Shown here in pieces: positions 26,101 through 41,100 of a stretch of 64,000 bases of DNA (position 1 is its first letter; each line of letters starts with the position of its first letter). A program made the translations under genes and the position numbers. Source of the stretch: Anagrus nilaparvatae (taxonomy: Eukaryota > Arthropoda > Insecta > Hymenoptera > Mymaridae); NCBI GenBank assembly GCA_022575985.1, contig JAKSXM010000132.1:16926001-16990000 (forward strand), written 5' to 3'. The notes beneath the pieces were generated by a model. The model had not been told where the DNA came from. It made no database searches and saw only the letters and a list, made by a program, of their open reading frames with translations.

Positions 26101-29100
26101 TTTTCGAGTCGGGTAACCAAAGCTTTGGCTGACTGCACACCTCTCGTATGCTTAGTTATTTCCAATAATTATTTTCGCTTACACCAATAAAGTTTTATAT
26201 AAAACTATAAGAAAATTAAATCTAATTTTAATAAACTAAATTTTTTATAGTTATGAAGTTTAAAGAGCCACCCCTTTTCGCAGCGCCATCGTGGCCCACA
26301 GTAGAACTTTTATTTATAGAATATGCAAAGACTCTGCTGTGAATTTTTTACGCACCATAAAGACATAAAGCACCATAGTTTAAGGTGCCATCATAAGGTA
26401 AAATTGAGGCACAACTGCAAGGTATGCGGTTGTACAATGCGCAGAAAACAAATTTTTCTCCTGCGAAACTCGAAATATACAAAATTTTCTTCTGCGCATT
26501 GCGTTGCAGGCAGGCTTGGATTTGCGCCTAAATTTTATGGTTTCTTTAGATGGGGCCTAAAAGAATGAATTTTAATACTCGAGATTAAGCAATATAAAAA
26601 CGTTTATCGATCAACAGCTTGAATTTCGGATACTCCATTGCACCCGAATTTCCCCAACATAACTTAAATACCAGCTCAATAATATAACAGAAATTAAATT
26701 AAATAAACAATAATCAATAAAAGATATTACTATTTTCTAAAAAAAGAAAGTATGACGTTAAAAACATGTTCATTTTCATTATGTACATCCGTAAAATTAT
26801 CATTTTTTTCGTAATAATTCAATTAAATAATTTTTTATTATTTTCATAAACAAAAATTACACATTTACCAAGGCTACTTTATTACTAAATTTAGAAAATA
26901 ATTTTTCATACTTAAATATAGAACGAAGGTAGTCTCGTATTTTTAAAGACAGTTCAAATAATAATAATGAAAAAAAAATTTTCTTACTTTTTTTTATATT
27001 CTTTGTATATGCCAATTTTTGAAGAAAAAAAATTTATATTTTATGATATGAAGCTGAAATTTTTTTCATTCATAAAAGTATAAGAAAAAGTATTTTATTT
27101 CATATAAGAATTTTCTTCTTCCTTTTTTTAGGAATATTTCCTTTGGGAATACGAGTACAGTATGAAAACTTGAATTTTTTTTTCTTTTTTTTTTATAAGA
27201 ATATTCAAAAGTAATTTAGGATAATAAGATTCTTTTTTTTTTTTTTTTTACTTTAGTTGAAAAGTAATTACTTTTGTTCTTTTTTATTTAAATAATAATA
27301 ATAATTTTGAGTTTTTTGACCTGCAGAGTTAGTAAATAGTTTATTTATGTTTTTACTTAATCAATAAAAAATGTGTAAAGTTTATAAATACAAGTTTTTT
27401 GCATTATTTTTTTAAAAATAGCTCCGTAATATAAAAAACTTTATTGAATTAAGTTTTGCAATTAATTTTTTACTTAAGAGCATTAACTGGTATTCATGAT
27501 AATGGTTTCTCTAGAAAATTACATCAAATGATTCTCAAGTTTGCAAACATTTTCCGATGGCCAGTTTTTGGTAATTAACGATATTTTGCCCAAAATAACC
27601 AAAAAATTTGCAGATATTCAAATTTTTAAAAAATATTACTGATCGAGCAAAATTTCTGGGTACTATTCTGGTTTTTGGAATCACTGATCATGATTTTTAA
27701 AATTCAATACAAAAGACTCAATATGGCGAATTTCGATCGTGAAAATCGGTCATTTAAAATGTTTTAATCATTTTAAATTTTGTGCTATTTTCCGTGGTCA
27801 CTAATTAAAATTCTGAAATCAGATTTTTGATGTGATCAAAGAAAAACTGTAAATTTACATTAGATATACGCTAGAATTGCTTTGGTTAAAATTGGATAAA
27901 ACTTCAACCGATTGAATGAATCTTCCGTCAAATAGCTAAATTTTCAAACAAGTATTTGATAAAGGCTATTACGCATATTTATTTTTAATTGCTAATCTTA
28001 CTGCTATATATATTTGAAAATTTATTTGTGTGTCTGGCTCTGTGTGTGTCTGTCACGCACTTTTGTCCATTTATAGCTAAAGATCCGCCGAACCACTGAA
28101 CTAATTTTAACGTATTCACTTAAATTTTTAATCAAAACGGTCTTATCTTTAAAAATCTATACAGCTGATTCGGAGCCAAAAAATTTTTATTTTGTTTTTT
28201 TTTTTTCTTTTTTTTTGCAATATACAAGAAAAATATAAATCTGGGGAAAGTCTACGGAAATTAATTTATTTTGCATAGATAAGAATAAACTTAGGATTGT
28301 TTAAAACTTTGTTCGCAGTAGAACATTGTTTTATTTAAGGAACACCGAGCCTGTACCAAGAGGGTCATGCTCACCTATAAATTTTCTAGGAAAATCGCAG
28401 AAAATACAAATTATAAAAAAACAGCAGATCTGGCACATTCGGGAAATAAATTCAAGATTATGTAATAACTTTACTAGAATAGAAAAATGTTTTTTTACGG
28501 AATACTGGGAACAGACTGGAGCCCACCCTCTCAACTATGCTAGCATGCTATAAGCTTTAAATGCAATCAATGATAGAAAATTAAAATATAGGTTAACAAT
28601 TCAACAAACTGATTCAAAATTGAGGCAAATGCTTAAATTTACGGGTCTAAATTCAATCATAGCAATTTTATCGTGCATTTGATTCTGAGGTTTGAAATAC
28701 GCCATATTGTGTAAATTGTTTTAAATTTAAAAAATTTGACTTCAGAATGAAAATCAGCAACCCCGAAAATCTGAAAGACATCCAACAATTTGAACTGATC
28801 AGCAATTAATATTTTAAAAGAATTGTACTTTTAGCAAATTATTTGTTTATTTTGGGTGCAGTATCATTAATTATAATTAACATTTTGAATAATTCAAAAT
28901 AGTATTCGGTAAAAATGGACATTTTCACTTAAAACCACAAAAAGATAATCTGGTGCCATAGCCGGATTTTTAAAGTATAAATATTAGTATAATATTCTTA
29001 AACGGGTCTTAAAAATGTTCGTTTTGAAAAATTATTATTATTATTATCTATTACACCAGTAAGAAAATCTTATACAAACAAAGAATGCAGCTCTTGAAGA

Positions 29101-32100
29101 CAGATGCAACAATCTGTGTAAGAGCCGGGTAGGATTAAAAATATATAAAACATAATGTAAAAGATAAGAAAAAAAAGACGTTTACATAAATAAACTTCAT
29201 CATAAAATTAATAAATTATATTATAATACATAAGATTTGCATAGTTATTTAACAGAAAAGTAGGAATGGCGTTTTAAAATTATTGATTAGAGATAACATT
29301 TAGTAGTTTATTTTTTTAAGTTCTTTTATTTTATCATGTAATATTTTATAATTATTTGGTCTAATGGCAGAAATGTAACTTTTATTATAGCATAATTGTT
29401 TATTCTTGTCATTTTTGTTGATTTATTTCTAGTAACACTAGTATACTGTCATTTAATTTAAAAAACTCTTTTTGAATTTAAAATTTTTCTTAATTTATTT
29501 TGCAATGATAGTATTAGTTTATTTTGGTTACCATAGGTACCACCCCAAGCAACTATACCATAATTAGCAATGCTATGAAATAATGCATAATATATCGTTG
29601 TTAAAGTATATAGATTGTAATTTATACTTTTACAGCTTCCCAGGATTTACCTGAGCATAAAATAATCATATCATCAGCATACGAGATCAAATTTAGCGGC
29701 AATTTCATTCACGTAAATGATGAAAAAAGAGGACCTAGTATCTTTCCCTGAGATACACCTATTTTAACATTTGTCTGATTATTACTAATATTATTTAGTT
29801 TTATACTTTGAGTTCTACCTGTCCTCTAATACCATATTAATTCAATCTCCGTATTTCTGGTGATTTAAGGTATTAAAGGCAACGGATCATAGGCTTGAGG
29901 GGCGTAGCGCCAATTTATAGTCGCATTTAGTATGATAAATATTTCTAACATGAGTTTCCTAAGGGTATTAATGACGGCCTCTCAAAATTGAAATATAGTC
30001 ATTACTGCCCTCTAGTGGAGAAAAGTGGCATTATCAAATTTGCCAAGAAAGTTTAAAAAACCGATAATTATCAAAATTTACTCAAACATTTTAATTTAAA
30101 TATTATGAATTTCCTTATTTTCCCAGGTCTTCCCAGTCCTGAATTAGGTGACTAACATAAAAATTAAAAGCTTTATTTAAAAAAAAAAAATAAAATTTTC
30201 ATTTTCTCTTACCGTTCATTGTGTTGCATATTTTTAACCATAATATCTGCAATAGGATTAGTTACTGGACGTTCACCTAATAATCGTTGACAATCTAAAT
30301 CTCCTTGCATTTGTGTAAAAGCATGTTCACCAAGATTTACCGATGTTTCCAAGTAACTTGTTAAATCTACTGAAGAATCAACTAATTAACAGATAAAATT
30401 TATTTGTATATTTTCTTTTATAAACATTTTTTTTATAGGTTAAACATATAATAACAAGGATTAGTTGTAGTCAGAAACCGCAGTAAATTACTTTTTTCAT
30501 AAAATACTTAAATTGTCTAATAAAAATATTATAAAAGTAATTTTTTTCTTGACATTTTAAATACCATGATTACATTAGCTTAAAAAAGCATAAAAGAATA
30601 AATTATCATCAGTTATTTTAAAAAAATTAAATATTATTTTTTCTTACCATGTAAAGCATGTTGAGGATTATCTATAATGCGAATTTGTCTATCAGGAAGT
30701 TGAGGCTCACCATCAACACCACCGATATCACTAGGTAATTGCCAACATGCATTTTCTTCTTCAGCTAATGTTCTTGGAAAATATAAAGGTAATAAAACTT
30801 CATATATTTCATAATCACATGGTTCCAATACAAATATCACACAATTTATTGAATCACTGTATTGTTCCAAAAATCTTCTTACTGTTCCTATATTAAAAAA
30901 ATTTTTTATTAACTTTCTTTAAATCTTCTTATTTTATATCAGAAAAATATTAAATTTTATTTCAATTTCTTTATTTTACATATAATATATGGGTAAGTTG
31001 AAATGAAGTGTGTATGAAATTTATGGTCAGGTCTTTAAAACTACCGCAATGTATTTTTTCTGAACGTACTACCAAAAATAAGTTACCAGCCCAATTTTTA
31101 GCCTCCCAGAGCGAAATCTCAATTTTTGGCAGCCATTTTTGTTTTTTGGACTCTTATAAAAAAAGTAAGTAAAATGAGGAATAATTTTTCTCTTATCAAC
31201 ATCCATAATTTTTTCCTCTTTAATCCGGATAGGAAAATTCCCTGGCTATCCGATTCCGGGGTCAAAAAATGTATTTGAGCAGCGCATGCGCGAGAAATTG
31301 CTAAGATAGGCTTTTTTTTTTCAAAAGTCGATTTCTCAAATTCCTACTAGTTAAAAATCTTTTAACCAGGCTTAAATTTTTCCTTGGGGCAATTTTGAAG
31401 ACTCGACTATACATTTCATGCACACTTCATTCAAATCTACTCATATACTTTTTATTGATTTTAGAATTATACCTTTTTTATTTTCTAAGCTATATACAAA
31501 AAAAGAAATTATCAGTTATCCTGCATAGAAATATTATTTTTTTCATTATTTGAAGAAAGTTTGTATATTATATTTTTCAACATGAGAGATGTAAAATAAC
31601 TTCAATAAAGTTTCAAAATTTCTGTTTACGTTGATAAAAAGATTTTGTGAAAAATATAATATTAAGGTAGCGGATTATATTTTTATAAAAATTTTTTTTT
31701 CATATAATATATTAAATCTCTACAGTAATTTTACAGTGAGTAAACTAAATCCTTTATCTCTGTATATATTTGAATTTTCTGAAAATTAATTTTAAAATAA
31801 ACATTTTAAACTTGCAAAATAAAGATTTAGTTGTTAAAAAAATTAATTTTTTTAATTTTATTTCTGTAAAAAATTACTCAAAAATTATTTTTATGTTAGA
31901 ATATACGAAAATATACAACATAATTTTTTACAGTGTATTTTTGTCAATTTTGGTTCACTGTTTGGTTTAAGGAAGTATTTTTTGTGAAACTGATGTTTTT
32001 TTAGATTATTCTTAAATAAGTTAAGATTTTATTGTAAAACTGCAGTTACAAGAACATTTTTAATAACAAATTTTTCGCGATGGAAGAGTCATGATCACCA

Positions 32101-35100
32101 ACATGATCACCAAAAGTTAGAGTGTTGATGAATCGATGTGCAGTCTAACATCTTTTGTCAAAAATAAAATGTTAATGATGTACATGTGCAATACTGCAGG
32201 TTAATTTTTATAACGAATTAACTTTCATCGGCTGTAAATCCTCAGTTTTTGAAACTTATTTACTGATAATTTTTTTGCGACTTTGTCAAGACGACCCAAA
32301 AGTTATCTAAAACATCAACTTTTTAAGATCTTCCTTTTACCACTGACCCTATCAAAAATTGTATATTAATTTTTGCCATCGCATATTGCAAAAAGTGGTT
32401 AAATCGCCAGACTTTAAACCACTGCACCATGTCTGTTACTTATTTCTAACGGCGCGGGCGTGCAAAGTAATGATAGAGCACCATTCTTTATAAACAATAA
32501 AAATTTTCTTATAAATACGTCAATAATATTAACATTTATGTTACAAAAAATTTATGAAACAATCTTGTCTAGAAAACTGAATTTTGACATGTGTATGGTA
32601 CAGAATGATAATAATGTCCTCAGGGCTTATAAACTTTAACGTCTGACAAAACAAACTTCTAATACTGAATTCATAATTTATCTATTTTCTTTATTTTTAA
32701 CAATGTACCTGAGACCCTAAAGACTGGTCTTTATTTATCATTAATTTTGTATCTCTTTAGCATTTTTCAATTAATAATAGAATCATAAATGTAAACGTAA
32801 AATAATTAAAATTATTGTTCTTATTTTAATTTAAAAAACAATTAAAGTTCATTAAATAAAATATGAATAAAATATTATTAAAATTAATGAAATTTATTAA
32901 AACGAATAATTAAAAATAAATTATAATTTACATTTATAATTGAATTTTTTATTAATATTTTTATTGTTTTCTATTTCTTTCTTTCAATTAATTTTCTCTT
33001 TATTTAATTTCCTTTTAAATATAAAACAATAAAACCATCAAAATTGAATTTTACAAAATGATTTTAATTTTCATTGCTTTTATTCATTTACATTTTTATT
33101 ATTTATTGGAAATTTTTATAAAATTAATTAGTTATTAGTCAATTTTAACAAATAAGTGCTGCTTTGAAAGACTAAGTAAAAAAAAGATATCAAAAAATAT
33201 TTGAATTTCGAAATGTTATTCAATTAAATTTAAATCTCAACATGGGTTATGAACTTGACGTGGACCCCTGTTTCGTAGACATTTTTACCCAAAATTTTTC
33301 GCGTTTTATATGAGGTTTTTTTACGATTTTAGATTATTTAATGGGTTAATGCGTGGCTTAACGGATTGATGTAATAATTTTTATTAAAAATATATTATTT
33401 TTTACTATTATTTTCTGATATTTAAACATAATCAAAAATAAAAACCATCAAATAATATAAAATCGTCAAAAAACCCCATATAAAACGCGAATAATTTTGG
33501 TTTTAGTTGAAATTTCGACGATTTTTTGTTTTAGGTAAAGCGTTTTAATTAAGGATGATGAGTACTTTGGTGGGGATAATAGAAATAAGAAACTATTACT
33601 CTCTCTTTCTATCATATTACTATAGAAGCGAGAACCTTGCGCGCGCACAACTATACGATAGCATTGTTAAATAAATAAAATTTTCGTTATAAACAAACCA
33701 CCCTAGTCTAAAATAAATTGAATAATTATATTCTACGATATGTTTTTTATATGTTATAATTTTTTTATCAAAAACTGTACTCAAAAAATACTTTAATTTT
33801 TTATTGTAAAATGTCGTCCCATAAGAATCACGTGTATAAGATGCTCGGAGAAGCAAAATTATTTTTAATTATTTAATAATGAAGGAGTCACCCTAGGATC
33901 TTCTAATTTTAAATATGTATTTTTTAATATGATTTCTTGTTATATACCAAGTTTTAATAAAATCTGTACTCAAACAAAAAAGGTGAGCAGCATCCTTAAA
34001 GTGAAAAATATGAAGAAAGAACATATAACTCGCATCTAATGAGTATTAGACACGTTGACTTTTAACAGTTTTTACTTATATACTCCCTAATAATTATAAG
34101 TCCTAGAACCGAAATTATAATAAGTCACCAAACCCAAATTATTCTAAGTCCATTAGATCCAACGTCAATTTTTTAACTCCCTATCTGAATTTAGAGCCTT
34201 TTTCACGTACCCCTCTCTATGAACATGTCTCATGTTAAAAAGTAAAATTCAACTTTAAGAATTGCGCTGCGAAATATTAATATATTATTTGATTTACTTT
34301 TTGGAATAGTCAATTTATTTTGGAATTTTATTATTTAGAGAATTTTAATATTTAAATAATCTGGAATGTTTATGAAATAGTTTAGCCATTATTCTGAATT
34401 TTAAAAAGATTTTTTCGCGTATTCTGAATCTTAAAATGAAAAATTCTAAAAACATCAGTAATTTCACAAATTTAAAAAAAAATACCAAATTATTATTTTC
34501 TTCAAATGTTTTAAAAATAATAAAATTAAACAAAAATTTTGAGTATAAAAAATAAACTTTTACAACAAACAACATAAAAAATATTGTAATAAATTACACG
34601 TTTGATATACCAAAAAGTTTGAAATATGCATAAAACATGTACGTAATCACAAAAATTACATATTAAAACTTGTATAAACTATATTTGAATAAATGTGCAT
34701 ATTATTTGAAAGACAAAGAAAAACTTGTCCCTTAAGACTTAATATAATATAATAATAATTAAAACTTTTTGTCCTCAGAGACTTTTATTTGACATAAAAA
34801 AAAGTCAAAAAATTTGTTTTACAAAAATTATTTTATATTAAAAAATTCTTTTATAATAAAATAATTGTTTCAAAAAAAAAAAAATACGTACTAAGTGCTA
34901 TGTGAGCTCCAGCTTCAGATGGATAATTCCTTTGTTCTGAATAAATAATAGGCAAGGCAATTGTACGTAATCCAAGTTCACGTGCTTTTTGTAATACATC
35001 CCTAAAAAAGAATTAAATTATATTTAAAAAAAATCTTAATTAAAAAAGAAAAATTATTTTAATTAAAAAATTATTTACCTATAACAACAATGTAACGTAT

Positions 35101-38100
35101 TTTCAGCAGCAGTTTGATATTTAGCATTATAAAAAGGTCCTACTGTATGTATTATTACACGAGATGGTAAATCATGACCATCTGTTACTCTTAATTCACC
35201 AGTTCTACATTCTGTAAAAGAAAATTATTAATTAATAAAATACAAACAATTAAATGTTTGTTAAATATTTTTGTTTGTTTAATTTATGTTTTTTAGTGTA
35301 TACATAATTAATTTTTAATTACATTGTGTAATTTATTATGAACTATGATTCAAAGAGAATTTTTTGAAAAAGGTGCGAAAGAAAGCCTGGGGTGATTATT
35401 TTCACTTGGAGTGATAATAATTGCTAATAAAATTAAAATTTAGAATAAAATAAATAAACGATATGGTTAAATGTTGGGTTGAAAATATGTACTACCTATA
35501 TGAAGAAAATTTGCAGCATAAAGTTTGGTTAAATCAAGACAATTTTAACCTACAATCCTTCAGAAAATAATATAAAATTATTAAGAGTTGAACATCCAAA
35601 AACTATAGGCTTTTGTAAGCATATTTCACGGAAAAAATGTGCCACTTTGATTAAAAGCTTATTATTCAAAAATTAATAATTTTTTTTATTCTAAATTTAT
35701 ATTTGAGGGTTTTCAAATTTAATAAATTCTATTATATAATTATAACTTCAATTCCTGTTACTTAAAATGCCCTGGGGAAAAATGTTCTAGGGATGAAATT
35801 TCCCAGGGGGGAAATTTCAAGAGGGGGAAAATCCTGGTCACGATTTGAACCTATTAATAAGTTTTAAGTGTTTACTATTTTACTCAATTAAATTGTCTGG
35901 CTGATGAATTTGAATTTTCAAGTACATTTTTGTATATTACATGCTTGATTTACAATGAAAATTTTAAGCAAATTAAGCAGCAATTAAACAGTTTTGCTTA
36001 AAAATTGAATAGATTCAAGCAATTCAAGCAAAACTCAAGCACAGCAACCTAACAGTGTATAATAGATTCTCTATTCAGAAAACAAAAATTATTTTAGTAA
36101 TATTTGCAATTTTTTCTAATAAATTTTCTATTTTAAATAAAATTTGTATTTTTTGAATTGTATTTTTCATAGATTAACTTGGCTATAATAAATTGTATAT
36201 CGTTAAATTAAAATTTATCTCTATTAAAAATTTCAGTCGTTAAAATAAAAGTAATAAAGTTTCTTGCAAAGTTAACAAAAAATTTAATGATTAAGATTAA
36301 CAATAATTATATAAATAAATGCATAATCCTATTATTTTGCTAATTATACGTCTTGAATTATAGTTTTGTATTTTTAATTCTATTTATAATTAGTAACAGA
36401 GACATAAACATTTAATTTTTTTAACTCTAATTTATATATCTTTTATTTTATTTTTTTTTTCTTCAGTTTTTAAGCATAAATTTTGAAAATTATAAAAATA
36501 AATAATAATTATACCTTTAACTTCGTTGTAAATTTCTTTTTTAAGGCCAGGTCCAGCACGAGAAAATATTCTTTGGCACATTGGATTGTTTTCATCCATA
36601 GTTTCATTCGTTGAATTAACTATGGCATCTACTTGTAACATTGTTATATCTCCAGTCCTATAAAAAATTTTAAAAATTAATTATTGTTTTAAAAAATTAA
36701 TAATTATTTTATCTACAGATAGAAAACTAAATGTTCTTCTGATGGTAAAACAGAAATTTAATTTTTTTCTTTTTTTTACCCAACGATTTCATTATTACCA
36801 GTTTATAATTATGTAGAATATTTTAAAATAGTTTTTATTTAAAATGATATTTTTAAAAAGTACTTTATTCTTAATTAAGAACTTTAATTTTGACATTAAT
36901 AAAATTAATAAATTATTTTTTTTTAACGATTTTAAGAGTATTAATTTCTAAAAATTTGTTTTAGATAAAATAGGTATTTATTTTAATAATTTTTTTGTAA
37001 ATTTAGCACTAGCTGGAAAAAAAATTTCTAATCAAAATATTTTAGTAAAATTGAAAGTAAAATTTAATTATGAGAATAAATTGTTTCATATAGGCATAGA
37101 TAAATTTTAGAGGTTCAAAATGATTGTTAAAAAGGAAAAATTACTAATTGAAATAGAGTGAAGTTTTTACCTTATACCGAGAAATTTTTGAGGAAACTAT
37201 ATATCTGCCAGATTATATTAAAGATTCGAAAGTTAAGCATTTTTCATCGCGTTTGTGAAGTTTATATATATAAGTTTTGGTCTAAATAAACCTACATTGT
37301 TAAAAGTGACTCCAGTAAATTTACAAAAAAAAATAGTTACAAACTTACGAAAAGTTAGTTAAATTTACAATTTTTTCAAACTTTTTATTTTTTCCAAAAT
37401 TAATTTTTTTTTGCATTTTAACTATTTTTTTTTTCTACAAAAGAGTTACTTTTAACAGAGTAATAATTCCTATGAGGAACCAATATTGAAATTAAAAAAA
37501 TGCCAGAAGTTAAAAAAAAATTTTTTAAACCACTTTTTAACCTAAAATTGTACGTGAGGGTCAAAATATTTGTCCACATTTTCCAATTTTAGTTCAATGC
37601 CTGAAGAATTATATAACAAAGAAGATAAAAAAAATCGCGTTATTATAGTTCTCGCGCAATCTTGGCCGCAGTTTTAAAAAAAATAGTTTCGAGATAATCG
37701 CTTATAAAGTTTTGTAAAAGCGATAAATAGCATTCACATATTATAACATACGTTGTAAAACTTTTAAGTTTTGCGATATCTTTCTAAAATTTAAAAAAAA
37801 ATTTTTTTTTTCAAGAGTATAGTTAGCCTTAAAAAAGTGTTAAAAAGTAAAGAAAATTTATTAAAAAAAATTATTTTTTTCTCCAAAAAAATTTTATTGT
37901 TCACATAGTACCATAGTGCGCATATTCTAAATGATCAAAAAAAAATTTCTTTAGGTTTCAGATTATATGCAATCATTTGAGTACGAAAAAAAAATACCAC
38001 TAGCTACAAGTGGATTTTTTTTTTCAAAGTACCTTTATGGTTTACTCCACTCTACCTATTTTTAATTTAACAGCTATAGAATAAATATCTAAAAGTAAAA

Positions 38101-41100
38101 TGATTCTTTATGACAGACAATTAAATTAATTAATCTAAAAAGTTTATATATTTTCCTTCGGCAGTAACTATGAAAAAAACTTAGAATTTATGATTACGTC
38201 AAAGCTACCCCTATTTCTAAAAACGAAAAAAAATTATTTTTTTATGGAAACTTTTTATAAAAAAGTAATAATATTTCTTCCCCTAGTTTTGACTTACATA
38301 TATAACTCTTAATTTAACCTAAATAAATAGAATACATTAACTTTGTGTTTTAACATACCGAAGCGTTAATACCAAAATTTATGTGGTCAAAATTCTAGGT
38401 TAAAAATCATAAATTATTAAACTCATAAATTTGAAATATATAAATAAAATTTTTCTTCTTTGTAGATTTCTTATTTAACAAAAATAGTTTTGTTTAATAA
38501 AATAATAAAGCCTTAGTCATAAGTACCTATCGAATGCCATTATTTACGTTTGTGGTAAAGAAAATATAAAAATTGCAGCTTAAGATAAAACAAAACCATA
38601 GCGACTTCTGACAGTACATTTATCACCTAAAGAGAGAACATATAAGTTTCTAAACCACATAGCTTAAATTATTAATAACCATTATTTGTTTAATATCCAA
38701 AGTGGTTAAACGTATTTTTCAGAAAAAAAAAACAAATAAAAGTTAACAAACTAAATAACTAATTTTGGTTAAATGAAATCATATATAAACATCGTATATC
38801 TGTCAAAAATCTGTCTTCATAATATTTTAAATCTTTCTTAAACAAGAGACAATATATTTATTTTGACTTTGCATGCAATGAACCCCATATTTTGTCCCGT
38901 GATATAAAACATAGTTTTACACAGAATGGGAAAAAAGCCGTCTCCTGGGTAGAAAATAGGGTTTTTATGCCCTAGATATGTAAAAGTATTTTTTCTTTAT
39001 GGTTAGCCTAAAAATTTTAAAAATTCAGCAGATACTATAATTCCATAATTTAAAATTCTTTTAATACAAAGCTTGAAATAACGAGATCCTAAACCCCTAT
39101 GTTTTTAACACGGAGTCGGTAAGGCAGGGATCAAAATTGAAAAAGGTCGCCAAATCAATTCTAATAATATTTGTGGCTTCATATTGATTAAGTCCCTTGG
39201 GAAAATCATTCTTTATAGCCTAAAATATTTTTTTTGGTTATTCCTACAGCTTAAAAAAGAAAGCCGGCATTTAAGAAATTTTTACCGACACATTTGGGTT
39301 TAGGATATTAACCATAATAATTAATGTATGTATTTTACCAACTAATATTCATAATCGAAATGCATTTTTGAAAATTTTTGAAAGTTTAAAGTTTAATGTA
39401 TGAAAATATTGAATAAATATATAAATAAATAAAATAAATTAAATTTTTAAATGAATTATATACTTCGATTTTTTTAACTGTCTGGTAGGTATAAAAAATG
39501 AACTTTCTCGATAATATTTGAATTTCATAAAAAAATTTAGATATCATCTGAAGAGGTCATTTTTAAAATATTTAATATGGTAATTAAAATATGCTATTAT
39601 AGATGTGCAGAAAATTATTTTAATATATGGAACATGTTTATAGGGAATGTTACCCTGGGAATCCGATTCAAGAGGGAGGTCAAATGGGGCTTAAAATAAT
39701 TTCGATTCAGGGACTTAGAATAATCCGTTCCATGCATTTAGGTTGTGTTTACACAAACCAGCTATAATTTTTTGGCAAAGTTATCTATAATAGATTTCTG
39801 CTTTAGCTTTTTATTGCATTTTATATGAGCTTTTAATTTCATTTTATTAAAATTTACTTTAAAGTATTGAAAAAAAAAATTTTTAGCATAAAATAATAGT
39901 AAATAAATGAATAAATAAGTACAGCACCTTATGTTTAATAATATTTAAATTACCTTGGTAAATTGATAATATTTATGCATAGAAAGTAATGTAAAGTTTC
40001 TCGTGTTTAGGTCAAAGGTAGCTACAAGCTTTTGAAATTAGAAAATAATTCATGCATTATATTCTGTACTTAGTATTATGAGAATTTAAGATAGCTTGTC
40101 TTAAACGTGCTAAATGTCGAGCTAAATGTTTATCCTTGATTTTCTTGTTTTTACATTATTAAAAATGATTTTAATAATATATTTTTGAAATTATAGTAGT
40201 ATTAATGTCAAATTATATATAAATTATCATTATTTTTCAATAAATTATTATGATATATTTTTATGCTAAATAGAAATTACATAGTTGCGTGACAAACGAT
40301 ACATTAAAAGTGCTTTATTCGTAAAAGCTTAGGTTGAGTGAAGTTCTGAGTAAATTTTATATTTATAAAAGTGTTATTAATTAAAGTAAAATTGTTTGTA
40401 AATTTTAAGCTAAACTTGGCTACATATATTAATTAAAAGCACAACATGTTGTTCTTAACTATATGCCACACACAATGGAACAGACTCTACAAGAAAGGCA
40501 CTCTAGCTACGTAGAATGTGGGCAGGAATTCCGTTTGTGGCTAGCGATTTTTTTTTTTTTGAGCGCTGGAATCTCTATCATATTAGAATTTATTAAAAGT
40601 ATTTTTTAAAAGTTAGCCAAATTATTTTTTCATTAAAAAAAACACTGCGAATACTAAATTTTGGCATCAGTTTGAAAAACGCGAATATCGCAGTTTTTTT
40701 TTTGTTTCATTTCCGTAAAAAATTTTGAAAATTTATTTTAAAAGTACTTAAAATCAACTCTTTTTTTTTAAATCAACTTTTTGAAAAAATGTTTGTTGTT
40801 CGAGAAGCAAATTCAATAAGGTAATATTAATCGAAATGAATATAAACAAATTTTTGAAAAATGTTATAAATTTTTAGTAATGAAAATGAAGACTAAAAGT
40901 CTTCGAAATGAAACGTGGGCAATTTACTATAAAAAAAAAGAATAAAATTGTTAGCTTAAGAATCAAGTAATTTTATTTAATTTCAAAAGACATCTCGTTA
41001 TTTACTATGAGCTATAAAGGGTTAACCGTAAATTATTTTTTCACTGCACCGTTTAACATTTAATTGTTTAATACAAATTTATCCGCATAAAAATAATTTC

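Noticed and set aside
25914..26190. Overlapping ORFs of 83 and 88 codons on opposite strands
   Set aside because: They mirror each other within a decayed inverted-repeat element and show no family motif.
28326..28553. ORF pair of 75 and 67 codons on both strands
   Set aside because: Inside the decayed foldback at 27585-28865; no homology recognised.
36432..36641. 69-codon ORF taken as a separate small protein
   Set aside because: It is GDAP2 exon 2 read on into the intron. The true exon ends at 36515 and its first codons lie upstream of the internal Met.
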